Notes: generated by a model from the letters alone, not told the origin. DNA of 64,000 bases from Saprospiraceae bacterium (GCA_027488135.1 JAIYCH010000062.1:42091-106090), one strand, 5' to 3'. Shown: positions 34,309-43,509, counted from the first letter of the stretch. Numbers and translations are program-made.

Positions 34309-35595
34309 TTATTTTAATCTCAGATTAACAGAAATTCCAGACATCTTATTAACCAAAGTCAACAAATCCGGCGCTACATTTTTAGGATTAGCACCACTTG
34401 GATAATTAAAATACAATACCAGTGTGGCTGTTTGACCAGGCGCGAATGTATATCCAAAGAAGTTCATACCTGCCTGTTGGGCATCAACCATTGGGGCTGG
34501 ATTTCCATTCGCATCTAAGAACGAGGGGTTATTGGTGAATCCTGTTTCACTCAATGATCTTTTCAGCTTGGAAGCATTCGCGATTTCAATACTTACAGCG
34601 AATCCTAAACCTGTTTTATCCGAGTAATCCATTTTAACTACCTTAAAACTCCAATCATTATTTTGTGCAACCGAACCTAAAGGAGTGCCAGCATTTTCTT
34701 TTAGTTGAGCAGGAGTAAAGGAAGAAGAAGCAGCTTTCGTAGAGGTTCTAATGGGCAAGGGCCATGTTGCTGCCAATTGTAGAATAGTTGGATCTACCTG
34801 TGAAGGGTCAATGCCAGTAAGAACAATAGCTGGCCGCGGAGGGGTTTGATTTCTACCTGTTATAGTAAAAAGGATTCTGTCCCTTTCATGTAAAATGGCT
34901 CCACTAAATAATAAGGAGGCACCATATCCTGTTGCCTGAGCTATGTGGGCAGGAAGAATAATACCCAAAACCAAATTAAGCTGAGGTTTAATCTCTCTCT
35001 CAATCCGAGTTGCTATCTCCTGTTGAATCCTTGGCCGCATGATAGGACTCAATGGACTAAAAATGCCTGTCAAATCGATATCTCCTGTTACAGAAGTGGT
35101 CATAGCATCTACTACAGGCCTTCCATTTTCAAGTTTAAGTCGAAAGCTAATATCTACTTGAATAGCTGTGGCTGTGATATTGGGCCACCACCCACTTGTA
35201 ACTATTAAAGTCCTGCCGACCGCTGGCCTAAGCGTGATGGAAAAACGGAAAAAACCATCCCTGTAAACTAATGTTGGCATTCCCGAATTACGAATAGCTT
35301 GTAAGGTACAGTTAATGCCACCCGCTACATTCACTTCAAAAGGTGGAACTGAAATGGGTCTGGAAATAAATAGACCATTGGGGAGTCTGATTTGAATGGC
35401 ACCACTGGTAGAACTTAATTCTACTGATGTGGAAGTAAGTGTTGGACCTAATAATCGTTGTAGCTGATCATTTGTCAATACAAATTCACCTTCTGCTTTT
35501 CCAATGAAACTGGAAAAAAGGAATAAAAGCATGCTAAAAACTAATCCAAACTGACTGTTTTTGCAAAAAGCACTTTTAAAAGATTTCATAAACAT
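34309..35595 (-). CDS. Secreted protein of unknown function
   Basis: This 428-residue protein begins with a signal peptide ending about FSSFIGKAEG. Residues about 150-215 (VDISFRLKLENGRPVVDAMTTSVTGDIDLTGIF then MRPRIQQEIATRIEREIKPQL) show alternating beta strands and an amphipathic helix, reminiscent of lipid-binding BPI/TULIP-like folds, but this is only a visual impression. The C-terminal part (NNDWSFKVVKMDYSDKTGLGFAVSIEIANASKLKRSL) looks beta-rich. I do not recognise the family. It has its own terminator downstream and a gap of 156 bases upstream that includes a run of 21 A, so it is probably monocistronic. Location is likely periplasmic or extracellular. Confidence 0.65.
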   Translation of the reverse strand: MFMKSFKSAFCKNSQFGLVFSMLLFLFSSFIGKAEGEFVLTNDQLQRLLGPTLTSTSVELSSTSGAIQIRLPNGLFISRPISVPPFEVNVAGGINCTLQAIRNSGMPTLVYRDGFFRFSITLRPAVGRTLIVTSGWWPNITATAIQVDISFRLKLENGRPVVDAMTTSVTGDIDLTGIFSPLSPIMRPRIQQEIATRIEREIKPQLNLVLGIILPAHIAQATGYGASLLFSGAILHERDRILFTITGRNQTPPRPAIVLTGIDPSQVDPTILQLAATWPLPIRTSTKAASSSFTPAQLKENAGTPLGSVAQNNDWSFKVVKMDYSDKTGLGFAVSIEIANASKLKRSLSETGFTNNPSFLDANGNPAPMVDAQQAGMNFFGYTFAPGQTATLVLYFNYPSGANPKNVAPDLLTLVNKMSGISVNLRLK

Positions 35596-35656
35596 ATTGA
35601 TTAAATTTTAGTGGAGAAATATAATCAAGTATGTCATTTGTCTGGGAAAATGTTCT

Positions 35657-35677
35657 AAAAAAAAAAAAAAAAAAAAA
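35657..35677 (+). repeat. Homopolymer of 21 A
   Basis: Twenty-one consecutive A bases lie in the gap between the divergent secreted-protein gene and the cyanophycinase-like gene. No coding frame crosses it. Confidence 0.95.
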
Positions 35678-35751
35678 TGGATTTAAAACAATAATTCTAA
35701 GTTAGCTTTTTAATTAATTATATTCGTAATTTTCTAAAGCAAAATGTACAA

Positions 35752-36546
35752 ATGAATAAATATTTCTTCTTGCTATTATTTTTATTCTCACTCAGACTGA
35801 ATGGACAAATCGTTGGTCCTGAAAAAGGTACCCTCATTATCGCGGGTGGTGGAAAATTATCCGATACTATTCTAATGAATTTTATTGCTGCAGCAGGAGG
35901 TGTTGAAGCACCTATTTTGGTTATTCCCACTGCATTGGGCTTAACAACTTATGAGGAAAAAGAAGGTGATTTTTTGAGGAGATTAGGAGCTAAAAATGTA
36001 AAGGTCTGGCATACAGATAATAAATCGATGGCTGATTCCGATTCTTTTGTAAATCCAATCAGGAATGCTAAAGGTATTTGGTTTACCGGCGGCAGACAAT
36101 GGAGATTGGTTGATTCTTATGCCGGAACCGCTTCTGAAAAAGCATTTTGGGAGGTCCTGGAAAATGATGGTGTCATTGGTGGCACTTCTGCTGGCGCATC
36201 CATACAAGGTGATTATCTCATCAGAGGAGATACTAAAAATAATGCCATCCTGATGGGTGACCATGAAAAAGGTTTTTCCTTTTTAAAAAACGTAATCATT
36301 GATCAACATGTTTTAGCGAGAAACAGGTCTTTTGATTTGCCAAAAGTTTTGGAAAAATTACCCACCTCTCTTGGCATTGGATTAGATGAAAATACGGCTA
36401 TTGTCGTGAAAAAGGATACTTTCAGGGTCATTGGCGATAGTTATGTTCTTATATACGATAAAAGTACAGAACACCCTTTTTATTTTTTAAAAAAAGGAGA
36501 TAAGTACGATTTACAAAAAAGACAGGTAATCACACCAAAAAATTAA
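35752..36546 (+). CDS. Secreted cyanophycinase-like S51 peptidase
   Basis: This 264-residue protein has a signal peptide (MNKYFFLLLFLFSLRLNGQ) and S51-family features: LIIAGGGKLSD, FTGGRQWRLVDSY and the nucleophile serine in GGTSAGASIQGDYLIRGD, followed by GLGIGLDENTAIVV-like sequence. Cyanophycinases hydrolyse the beta-Asp-Arg polymer cyanophycin; this family also includes peptidases acting on Asp-containing dipeptides. No cyanophycin synthetase is in the window, so an extracellular scavenging role is inferred. It lies 20 bases before a PI-PLC-like gene on the same strand, probably one transcript. Confidence 0.88.
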   Translation: MNKYFFLLLFLFSLRLNGQIVGPEKGTLIIAGGGKLSDTILMNFIAAAGGVEAPILVIPTALGLTTYEEKEGDFLRRLGAKNVKVWHTDNKSMADSDSFVNPIRNAKGIWFTGGRQWRLVDSYAGTASEKAFWEVLENDGVIGGTSAGASIQGDYLIRGDTKNNAILMGDHEKGFSFLKNVIIDQHVLARNRSFDLPKVLEKLPTSLGIGLDENTAIVVKKDTFRVIGDSYVLIYDKSTEHPFYFLKKGDKYDLQKRQVITPKN

Positions 36547-36566
36547 AAACGCCACATTCAACGCTC

Positions 36567-37325
36567 ATGAAACAAGTTAAATGGACCTTTTTTTGCACTT
36601 TAATTCTTGTAAATGCTTTTGGACAGGATTTAAATATTCATAGTCACAATGATTATTTGAGACATATTCCTTTTTGGGAAGCTGCTTCAGCCAATGCCAT
36701 GTCTATTGAAGTAGATGTCATTCTGCTAAGAGATACTTTGTTTGTAGCGCATGAAAAAGAATCCATTAGATCGAATAGGACCTTTGAAAATTTATATCTG
36801 GAACCTTTAAGACAGAGCGCTGACTTGTCCTTTTCCTTGCACCCATCATTACAATTATTGGTTGATTGTAAAACGGAGGCCCTCTCCACCCTAGCATTAA
36901 TTATTAAAAAATGTGAAGCTTTCAAGAAATTCCTTTACCAACCTGAAACGGGGAAAGGGGTTAAGATTATCATTTCTGGAAACAGGCCTCCTGCATCAGA
37001 TTATAATAACAGCCCACCTTATCTGTTTTTTGACCACCAATCTATTGACGATCTGGATAAAATTTCTTTTGAAAAAATAGGTATGGTATCTCTGCCATTT
37101 TACAAATTTGTAAGATGGAATGGGAAGGATACTATTCCAGCATTGGAAAGAGAAAAAGTGTTAAAAATAACCCAATCCGTTCATAAATATAAGGTTCCTT
37201 TTAGATTTTGGGCTACGCCTGATACCCCGGAAGCCTGGAAAATGTTACCTGAACTTGGCATTGATTTCATCAATACAGACCAGCCAATCCGTGTTTCGGA
37301 ATATTTAAAAACCAATAAAAAATAA
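36567..37325 (+). CDS. Secreted PI-PLC/GDPD-superfamily-like protein
   Basis: This 252-residue protein starts with a signal peptide (MKQVKWTFFCTLILVNAFGQ). Near residue 25 it has IHSHNDYLRH, then MSIEVDVILLRDTLFVAHEKES and LQLLVDCKTEA, and ends with IDFINTDQPIRVSEYL. This spacing fits the TIM-barrel phosphodiesterase superfamily of glycerophosphodiester phosphodiesterases and phosphatidylinositol-specific phospholipases C, in particular the HSHNDY subgroup. The substrate is unknown. It follows the cyanophycinase-like gene by 20 bases and is convergent with the GH95 gene, whose stop lies two bases away. Confidence 0.8.
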   Translation: MKQVKWTFFCTLILVNAFGQDLNIHSHNDYLRHIPFWEAASANAMSIEVDVILLRDTLFVAHEKESIRSNRTFENLYLEPLRQSADLSFSLHPSLQLLVDCKTEALSTLALIIKKCEAFKKFLYQPETGKGVKIIISGNRPPASDYNNSPPYLFFDHQSIDDLDKISFEKIGMVSLPFYKFVRWNGKDTIPALEREKVLKITQSVHKYKVPFRFWATPDTPEAWKMLPELGIDFINTDQPIRVSEYLKTNKK

Positions 37326-37326
37326 C

Positions 37327-39933
37327 TTACTTCCTGGCTAAAATATGGTAATTACCCCCTGAGGTAGTATTCAACGTCAAATTAAACGACTTTTTATCTT
37401 GCCAGATAGCTGTTGCCTTTGGATTATGAATGATGGGTAAACCCGGATTAACCCATTGAAATAAATCGTTTGAGTTTACATCAATGGTACCTTCAGCCTC
37501 ATCGGCACAAAAAACCTGTTCATTGGTTCTGATTTTTATTAACCCGCCCACTGCACTATGAATTTTTGCCCGTTTTAGATGACCATTTTCCCATTCCATA
37601 TCCACTGTTACACCACCTCTGGCTTTCAGACCAGTTACTTTCCCAGTTTGCCAGGAAGTGGGCAAAGCAGGTAAAAGATGTATTTCACCCTCATGACTTT
37701 GAACCAGCATTTCAGCAATCCCAGCTGTAGCGCCAAAATTACCATCGATTTGAAAAGGAGGATGCGCATCAAAAAGATTAGGATAAGTACCTCCCCCACT
37801 CATATTGACACCGTCCACTCTTACCAAGGTGAACAGATTAGATAAAATATCTAAAGCCTTATCTCCATCTTTCAATCGAGCCCAGATATTCACTTTCCAA
37901 CCCATAGACCAACCGGTGGCCTCATCTCCTCTCCTCTCCAGCACTTTTTTCACCGCTGCCATCATTTCAGGGGTATGTTTCTCATTTACCTGATCACCTG
38001 GATAAATAGGATACAAATGTGAAAAATGCCTGTGCTGCACTTCACTATCCACAAAGTCAGTTTGCCATTCCTGGAGTTGTCCGAACTTACCTATTTGATA
38101 AGGCAATAAATCTTTTAATAAAGCTTTAACATTCAAATCATCCGGAATTTTTAAAACCTGGCAAGCTTGCAGATACCTGTCTAAAGATTCTCTGATGATA
38201 GCCATATCCATCGTAGGACCTTGGCTAAAAGTAGCTCTTTTATTTCCATCATAAATAAAATCATGTTCCGGGGAATGCCCAACAGGTGTTACCCAATACC
38301 CCATTTTATTTTTAATGAGCCAATCCTTATAAAAAGCTACGGCACCATTTAAAAGAGGAAAAACTTCCTTACGAAGAAACAACAAATCGCCAGAGAACAG
38401 ATATCTTTCCCAAAGATGACTGGTTAACCAACCAGCAGCCATTGGCCAAAAGGAACAGGTACATTTATCTACGGGTTCTGCATGTCGCCAGATATCCATA
38501 TTGTGATGGGCAACCCAACCATTTGCCCCATACATGTTTTTTGCTGTTTTCTTACCATTAATAGCTAACTCTTTAATGGCAGTAAAAAAAGGTTCATGGC
38601 ATTCTGATAAATTAGTTAATTCCGCAGGCCAATAATTCATCTGGGCATTAATGTTAATTGTATAAGCACCATTCCAGGGAGGTACTAATAATTCATTCCA
38701 AATGCCTTGCAAATTAAGGGGTTGACCACCGGGTCTGGATCCTGAAATCATCAAATATCTTCCAAATTGAAAATATAAAGACACAAAAGAGGGATCCTTC
38801 CCATTTGAAAAAAGTTCAACTCTTTTGTCCGTTGGGAGTAAAGATTGTTCAGTTTTTGCCGCAAGATTTAAGGAAACCCGATGAAATAAAGTTTTATAAT
38901 CCTTCTCTTGCCTTACTTTCAGGGAGTCAAAAGATACCTTTTGTACTTTTGTTAAATACAAATTCAATATAGAATCCAAATTAAGTCCATCTATGGCAGG
39001 GCTTTTATCAAATCCATTGAAATTAGTCGCTGCAGCGAGAATAACAATTATGTCCTTCGCATTGTCCACTTGAATATGATCCTCATGATAATTAACTGTC
39101 CCACCTACGTTTCTGACTTCAAGTCTCACTTCAAAAGACAGACCTTCCCCTGATTCTTTCAGGTCATATAAAATTCTATTGGCATTGGGTCGAAGATTTC
39201 CAAATTCGTCATATACCTCCGGATATTTGTACTGGTCATTTATACTTTCAACCATGGAAAATTCCCTTCGCAAGGCAAAGGAGGGAGCTTTTCCTTCCAA
39301 ACGAAGGAAATTATGCTTTAAAGATAGTGTTTCAGTGGGTTTGTGTGGAGTAGTGAGATAAAGTTTGCAGTGTAACACCTCTTCATCCAATGCTTCCAAT
39401 CTAAAAACCATGATGTGATCTGGATAACTGGCAAAATAAGTGTGTTTAAATCTATTATCCCCTATTTTATACTGTGTGACCACCGAGGCATCAGCAAGAT
39501 TCAAGGTTCGGCTATAATCCTTTACTTGTTGGGAATCACGTTTAAAATCCATCCATAAGTCAGCCATAGGTTGAAACATCTGATGATTCCTTCCCAGCCA
39601 TTCTTTGCTTATAATTTTTTGAGCGTCTATAAATTTTTGCTGATCGATGAGTTGGGTTACTGAATCTAAATATTTACCTACCTTTATATTATCAAATGTT
39701 TTTAGTGGATCACCGGAATACAAGGTGCCCTCATTCAACTGAATCCTCTCACGTACGACATCACCAAAAATCATAGCCCCCATAAAACCATTACCAATGG
39801 GAATAGCTTCATTCCACCGCTTTGCAGGCTGGTCATAATGAATAATCAAATCATCTGATTGGGATTGACACCATACGTTGGTTGAAGAAAATATAAACGA
39901 AACAATGAATAAGGCAAAAAGGGAATGTCTCAT
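37327..39933 (-). CDS. Secreted GH95-family glycosidase (alpha-L-fucosidase type)
   Basis: This 868-residue protein has a signal peptide (MRHSLFALFIVSFIFSSTNVWCQ) and the GH95 opening IHYDQPAKRWNEAIPIGNGFMGAMIFG, RIQLNEGTLYSGDP, then QGIWNELLVPPWNGAYTININAQMNYW in the catalytic (alpha/alpha)6 domain and GGTYPNLFDAHPPFQIDGNFGATAGIAEML. GH95 enzymes are inverting alpha-1,2-L-fucosidases or alpha-L-galactosidases. Length and motif order are normal. Its stop is adjacent to the previous gene's end, and its start lies three bases from the GH27 gene's stop on the same strand, so the two glycosidases are one operon. Confidence 0.93.
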   Translation of the reverse strand: MRHSLFALFIVSFIFSSTNVWCQSQSDDLIIHYDQPAKRWNEAIPIGNGFMGAMIFGDVVRERIQLNEGTLYSGDPLKTFDNIKVGKYLDSVTQLIDQQKFIDAQKIISKEWLGRNHQMFQPMADLWMDFKRDSQQVKDYSRTLNLADASVVTQYKIGDNRFKHTYFASYPDHIMVFRLEALDEEVLHCKLYLTTPHKPTETLSLKHNFLRLEGKAPSFALRREFSMVESINDQYKYPEVYDEFGNLRPNANRILYDLKESGEGLSFEVRLEVRNVGGTVNYHEDHIQVDNAKDIIVILAAATNFNGFDKSPAIDGLNLDSILNLYLTKVQKVSFDSLKVRQEKDYKTLFHRVSLNLAAKTEQSLLPTDKRVELFSNGKDPSFVSLYFQFGRYLMISGSRPGGQPLNLQGIWNELLVPPWNGAYTININAQMNYWPAELTNLSECHEPFFTAIKELAINGKKTAKNMYGANGWVAHHNMDIWRHAEPVDKCTCSFWPMAAGWLTSHLWERYLFSGDLLFLRKEVFPLLNGAVAFYKDWLIKNKMGYWVTPVGHSPEHDFIYDGNKRATFSQGPTMDMAIIRESLDRYLQACQVLKIPDDLNVKALLKDLLPYQIGKFGQLQEWQTDFVDSEVQHRHFSHLYPIYPGDQVNEKHTPEMMAAVKKVLERRGDEATGWSMGWKVNIWARLKDGDKALDILSNLFTLVRVDGVNMSGGGTYPNLFDAHPPFQIDGNFGATAGIAEMLVQSHEGEIHLLPALPTSWQTGKVTGLKARGGVTVDMEWENGHLKRAKIHSAVGGLIKIRTNEQVFCADEAEGTIDVNSNDLFQWVNPGLPIIHNPKATAIWQDKKSFNLTLNTTSGGNYHILARK

Positions 39934-39936
39934 GAT

Positions 39937-41952
39937 TTATTTCGTGGTTAGCGGAGTTATTTTAAAAAGATAAACGCCATGATGAGGAATACGCAATAAT
40001 TTTTTACCTTCCCAAGGCCCTATATCTTCCTGTCGCCATAAATCTCTGACGTTAACGGGACCATTCATTTGTAAATCCTTTACATCTAATTCGATATTCA
40101 AAGCCTGCTCATCACCCCAGCGGAAATATTCGTATGGAATATCTCCCAGTGGATTGGCATTAAAAATTCCAACGGCAAAGGAGCCGTCTTCCAATGGTTT
40201 CTTCCAGATCTGATAATTATTTTCCAATTTAATAAGGGAAGCAGGTTTACCGATTGGATCCTGATTCACCTCAATAACCTCGATATTTGTTAATAAATTA
40301 AGGGTAAATGAATCCAGTTGATCCATAGGACAACCAATTAACAAAGGAGCGGCCAACAAACAGTGCATAGAAAAATGGCTATATTGCTCATCAGGCGTAA
40401 GTCTGGTAGGATGCATAGGAGAGCCCGTTGTTACATTTCCGATAACCAGCATATCGGGGTCAATCCAATGACCTGGACCTCCAAAAGGGGTCCAATCAGC
40501 CAATTCAAAGGTAGAAAGATAGACACTTGTCCAGGAATCTCTAATATCTGGACCAGAGCGAAAAACATTGGTTAAACGCACCCAATCGGTTCCTTTTTTT
40601 AGCGGAGCGGAATTTGAAATACTATAGACAATGTCTCTTTTTACTTTATCCAAGGCATTTCTCATTCTCTCAGCAGAGGAAGTTTCTATACGCCAATCAT
40701 ATTTCAAATAATCAACGCCCCATTTTGCCCATTGTTTTGCATCTTCTTCTTCAAATCTATATTTACCAATATATCGAAAATTTCGTTTATTTAAGCGCAC
40801 TTCATCCGAATAAAAACCATTTTCCTCATTAGAAGAACCTCCAGGATAACCAGCATAACTGCTAATCCAAGGGGTCGAATACACGCCCACTTTTAATCCC
40901 CATTGATGTAAGGTATCAATCATTTTATCAAACGAAGGAAATTTTTCATTCGCAAGCAATCCACCAAATTCACCCCCACGTGGACCTTGCCAGGCGTCAT
41001 CAATATTGATGTAATGCCATCCGTAATCTATTAATCTGTTATTTAATAAAGCTTTGGAAGAAGCAATAACCTTTTTCTGATCAATTTCTCTTGCCCAGGA
41101 ATTCCAGCCATTCCAACCCATAGGTGGAGTTAAAGCAATGGTATCTGATATTTTAAAAACAACCTTTTGCTTATGAATACCTAATCGATTTTGAGCTACT
41201 AATTCAACAGGAAAATTTCCTTTAGCAGGTAAAACACCTGAAATATGTCCTGAAATTGAATCAAGCTTTAATCCCGCAGGTAAATTACTGGCTTTAAAAA
41301 TCATGGGTCTCTCCCCTGATGCTGCTATAAAATACAAAAAAGGATTTCCAGGTTTTGCACCAAAAATCTTAGGTGAATTTATTTTGGGCAATGGAGAAGG
41401 CAGAGGCGTCAACAAATATTTTTCCCCAACATTAGGAATGGTTTTAGGATAATCGGCATGATTTACCATTATGGAAGCATTCGCCCAAGCGCCAATATTT
41501 TTAGGATAACCTGCCCCTTTTCCTAATACTAACAGGCCTAATCTTCTAACCATTCCAATGGATACATCCACCAGTTTAGGTTTATCCCCAGGTAACATTT
41601 CACCGCTATCGAATATTATTTTCCTATCTGCCAATACAAAAAATCGAAGCGGAATAGAATCATTACCCATATCATCAACGCCCACTTCCGCAGAAAAACG
41701 AACCCCTTTATCATCGAGTAAAAAAGCCATTACGCTGGTAGATTCCAAACCAATGCCTTTCTTGTATATTTTACCTGCTATTGAAATAGGGTTTCCCTTT
41801 TGATTAACATTAGCAACAACCGATTGAATACCATCAGAATAAGTTTTGATAGGTAATTCATCTAAAAATTTAGTGCTGGTAAATTGTCCAAAAATATTGT
41901 TCACTGGAGCAAAAACAATAAAAAATAAGATTAACTTGGTAAGATGATGCAT
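39937..41952 (-). CDS. Secreted GH27-family alpha-galactosidase-like enzyme with NPCBM-like domain
   Basis: This 671-residue protein begins with a signal peptide (MHHLTKLILFFIVFAPVNNIFGQ). Residues about 25-165 resemble an NPCBM-type carbohydrate-binding domain (ISIAGKIYKKGIGLESTSVM), then about 195-270 a putative Ig-like domain, then the GH27 barrel from ALTPPMGWNGWNSW (residue about 274). The nucleophile is D419 in YLKYDW and the acid/base is D469 in RSGPDIRDSW. GH27 contains alpha-galactosidases and alpha-N-acetylgalactosaminidases; the exact substrate cannot be told. Adjacent GH95 suggests joint removal of fucose or galactose residues from plant, algal or mucin-like glycans. Confidence 0.93.
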   Translation of the reverse strand: MHHLTKLILFFIVFAPVNNIFGQFTSTKFLDELPIKTYSDGIQSVVANVNQKGNPISIAGKIYKKGIGLESTSVMAFLLDDKGVRFSAEVGVDDMGNDSIPLRFFVLADRKIIFDSGEMLPGDKPKLVDVSIGMVRRLGLLVLGKGAGYPKNIGAWANASIMVNHADYPKTIPNVGEKYLLTPLPSPLPKINSPKIFGAKPGNPFLYFIAASGERPMIFKASNLPAGLKLDSISGHISGVLPAKGNFPVELVAQNRLGIHKQKVVFKISDTIALTPPMGWNGWNSWAREIDQKKVIASSKALLNNRLIDYGWHYINIDDAWQGPRGGEFGGLLANEKFPSFDKMIDTLHQWGLKVGVYSTPWISSYAGYPGGSSNEENGFYSDEVRLNKRNFRYIGKYRFEEEDAKQWAKWGVDYLKYDWRIETSSAERMRNALDKVKRDIVYSISNSAPLKKGTDWVRLTNVFRSGPDIRDSWTSVYLSTFELADWTPFGGPGHWIDPDMLVIGNVTTGSPMHPTRLTPDEQYSHFSMHCLLAAPLLIGCPMDQLDSFTLNLLTNIEVIEVNQDPIGKPASLIKLENNYQIWKKPLEDGSFAVGIFNANPLGDIPYEYFRWGDEQALNIELDVKDLQMNGPVNVRDLWRQEDIGPWEGKKLLRIPHHGVYLFKITPLTTK

Positions 41953-41989
41953 ACTATAAAGATTTCCTAAATTTAAACATATCAGAACA

Positions 41990-42748
41990 ATGTTTTATTC
42001 AAATGTTATTTTAAAAACCCTAACATTCTTTATTTTTTTTTGCATCCTAAAAGATGTACAAAGTCAAACCAGACTTGAAGTAGGAGAAAGAATAAATGGA
42101 CCGGCTAATATTAGGGATACGGTCAACGGTAAAATACTATTTTCTTTAAATGACGGAGTCATCATTGAAACATCGCCTGCTATAAATAAGTGGGTTAAAA
42201 TAGGCGTTTATGTAAAACTCACAGGTAAACAGATTGAAGCCTTCAAACTTGAAAAAAACATATCCTTAATTAATGAAGATGGAAAAACCATTGGAAAAAC
42301 GATTAGCCAGGTAGAAATATCTATGATTGAAGAAGAAATGGGATACATAGAAGCATACACACATCAGGATAACATAAACATGGGATTTAACCCTGAAGTA
42401 CAATTAATGAAAATATTAGCCATGGGAAATTACCAAAAGAAAGCCCTTGAACCGTTTATGAAAAAATTTGGATTTACTGAATATCAAGAAGATAATAAGT
42501 TAAAATTTTCACAATATTTCATTTATGAAAGTACGGTCGTAGATTTATCACCCTTAGACAGAATTACCCTATTGTTTGACAATCAAAATGTAGTGGGCTA
42601 TTTCCATACCAGAAATATGGTAGTAAAAGGCTTTAAAACATACGAATTGGTTCGAGGTCATAAATTAAGTATTTTAGAAACTTTGCCAAATAAAGATATT
42701 AAAAGCCTTATACAGAAAAGGAATGCTTATTATAATTCAGTAGATTAA
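41990..42748 (+). CDS. Secreted protein with SH3-like N-terminal domain
   Basis: This 252-residue protein has a signal peptide (MFYSNVILKTLTFFIFFCILKDVQS) followed by LEVGERINGPANIRDTVNGKILFSLNDGVIIETS and NKWVKIGVYV, the pattern of a bacterial SH3-like domain. The C-terminal half (AYTHQDNINMGFNPEVQLMKILAMGN onward) is not recognised. It is divergent from the GH27 gene with 37 bases between the starts, and followed by the membrane protein/XRE pair after 84 bases, which has its own promoter. Function unknown. Confidence 0.65.
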   Translation: MFYSNVILKTLTFFIFFCILKDVQSQTRLEVGERINGPANIRDTVNGKILFSLNDGVIIETSPAINKWVKIGVYVKLTGKQIEAFKLEKNISLINEDGKTIGKTISQVEISMIEEEMGYIEAYTHQDNINMGFNPEVQLMKILAMGNYQKKALEPFMKKFGFTEYQEDNKLKFSQYFIYESTVVDLSPLDRITLLFDNQNVVGYFHTRNMVVKGFKTYELVRGHKLSILETLPNKDIKSLIQKRNAYYNSVD

Positions 42749-42783
42749 AGAGGTACAAGATAGAAGTGAAAATATTTGTAAAA

Positions 42784-42819
42784 TATACTTGACAATAAGT
42801 ATAATATATTTTACATTTG
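42784..42819 (+). promoter_or_regulatory. Promoter with overlapping inverted repeat before the membrane protein/XRE pair
   Basis: TTG (42789-42791) and TACATTTG (42812-42819) are spaced by 20 bases and match Bacteroidota -33 and -7 elements. A perfect 7-bp inverted repeat TATACTT-GACAAT-AAGTATA (42784-42803) covers the -33 box. This is where a small XRE repressor could block RNA polymerase. Confidence 0.65.
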
Positions 42820-42832
42820 TAAAAAAAAGCAA

Positions 42833-43306
42833 ATGAAGAACTATTTATTTCCATCCAGATTTAAAAATATCTCTGGATTAATTTTTTATCTAACCACTAT
42901 TATTGGAGCGATTATCTATTTTTCTGGAGTAAGTATGGATGAATTATTGGTTATGAAGGTACCTGCAATCATAAACGAGCCAATTTTCACAAACAACAAA
43001 GGAATATGGATTGAAAACGGCATTTTGGATGAGCTAATCACCGTAATATTAATTATATCAGGTGTCATACATTCATTTTCAAAAGAAAAAATGGAAGATG
43101 AATATATATCCAGTATCCGGCTACAAGCATTAACCTGGTCCATCTATGTTAATTATAGTTTAGTATTATTAGCCACCCTTTTAATTTTTGGAATGGCTTA
43201 TTTTCATGTAATGATTATCCATTTATTTTCCCTCATTATTTTATTTAATTTGAGATTTCAATTAAAATTAAGGTCATATTACAAAAGCGGAACGGATGAA
43301 GAATAG
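42833..43306 (+). CDS. Small membrane protein paired with an XRE regulator
   Basis: This 157-residue protein has four apparent membrane segments: about residues 10-31 (SGLIFYLTTIIGAIIYF), 64-81 (ELITVILIISGVIHSF), 102-122 (ALTWSIYVNYSLVLLATLLIF) and 122-142 (FHVMIIHLFSLIILFNL). The C-terminus is charged. The gene overlaps the next by 11 bases, so translation is coupled. Membrane proteins of this kind paired with a short XRE regulator recur in Gram-positives and Bacteroidota; the role is unknown. Confidence 0.75.
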   Translation: MKNYLFPSRFKNISGLIFYLTTIIGAIIYFSGVSMDELLVMKVPAIINEPIFTNNKGIWIENGILDELITVILIISGVIHSFSKEKMEDEYISSIRLQALTWSIYVNYSLVLLATLLIFGMAYFHVMIIHLFSLIILFNLRFQLKLRSYYKSGTDEE

Positions 43307-43496
43307 AATAAGAGTATTTAGAGCTGAGCTCAATATATCGCAAGAGGAACTAGCGAATCAAATGGGCGTAAGCAGACAAACCATTCATGCGATAGAAAAC
43401 AATAAATATGCGCCATCCTTAACTTTAGGAATGAGCATTGCTAAATTTTTCAACAAAACGGTGGAAGAAGTATTTCAAATGGAAGAAGAGAAATAA
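43296..43496 (+). CDS. Short XRE-family helix-turn-helix regulator
   Basis: This 66-residue protein is almost entirely an HTH_XRE domain: RIRVFRAELNISQEELANQMGVSRQTIHAIENNKYAPSL, with the recognition helix around VSRQTIHAIE, then IAKFFNKTVEEVFQME. It resembles the YozG-like short regulators. It overlaps the upstream membrane-protein gene, shares its promoter and probably binds the inverted repeat there. It has no sensor domain. Confidence 0.92.
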   Translation: MKNRIRVFRAELNISQEELANQMGVSRQTIHAIENNKYAPSLTLGMSIAKFFNKTVEEVFQMEEEK

Positions 43497-43509
43497 AATA
43501 AGAACCTAA

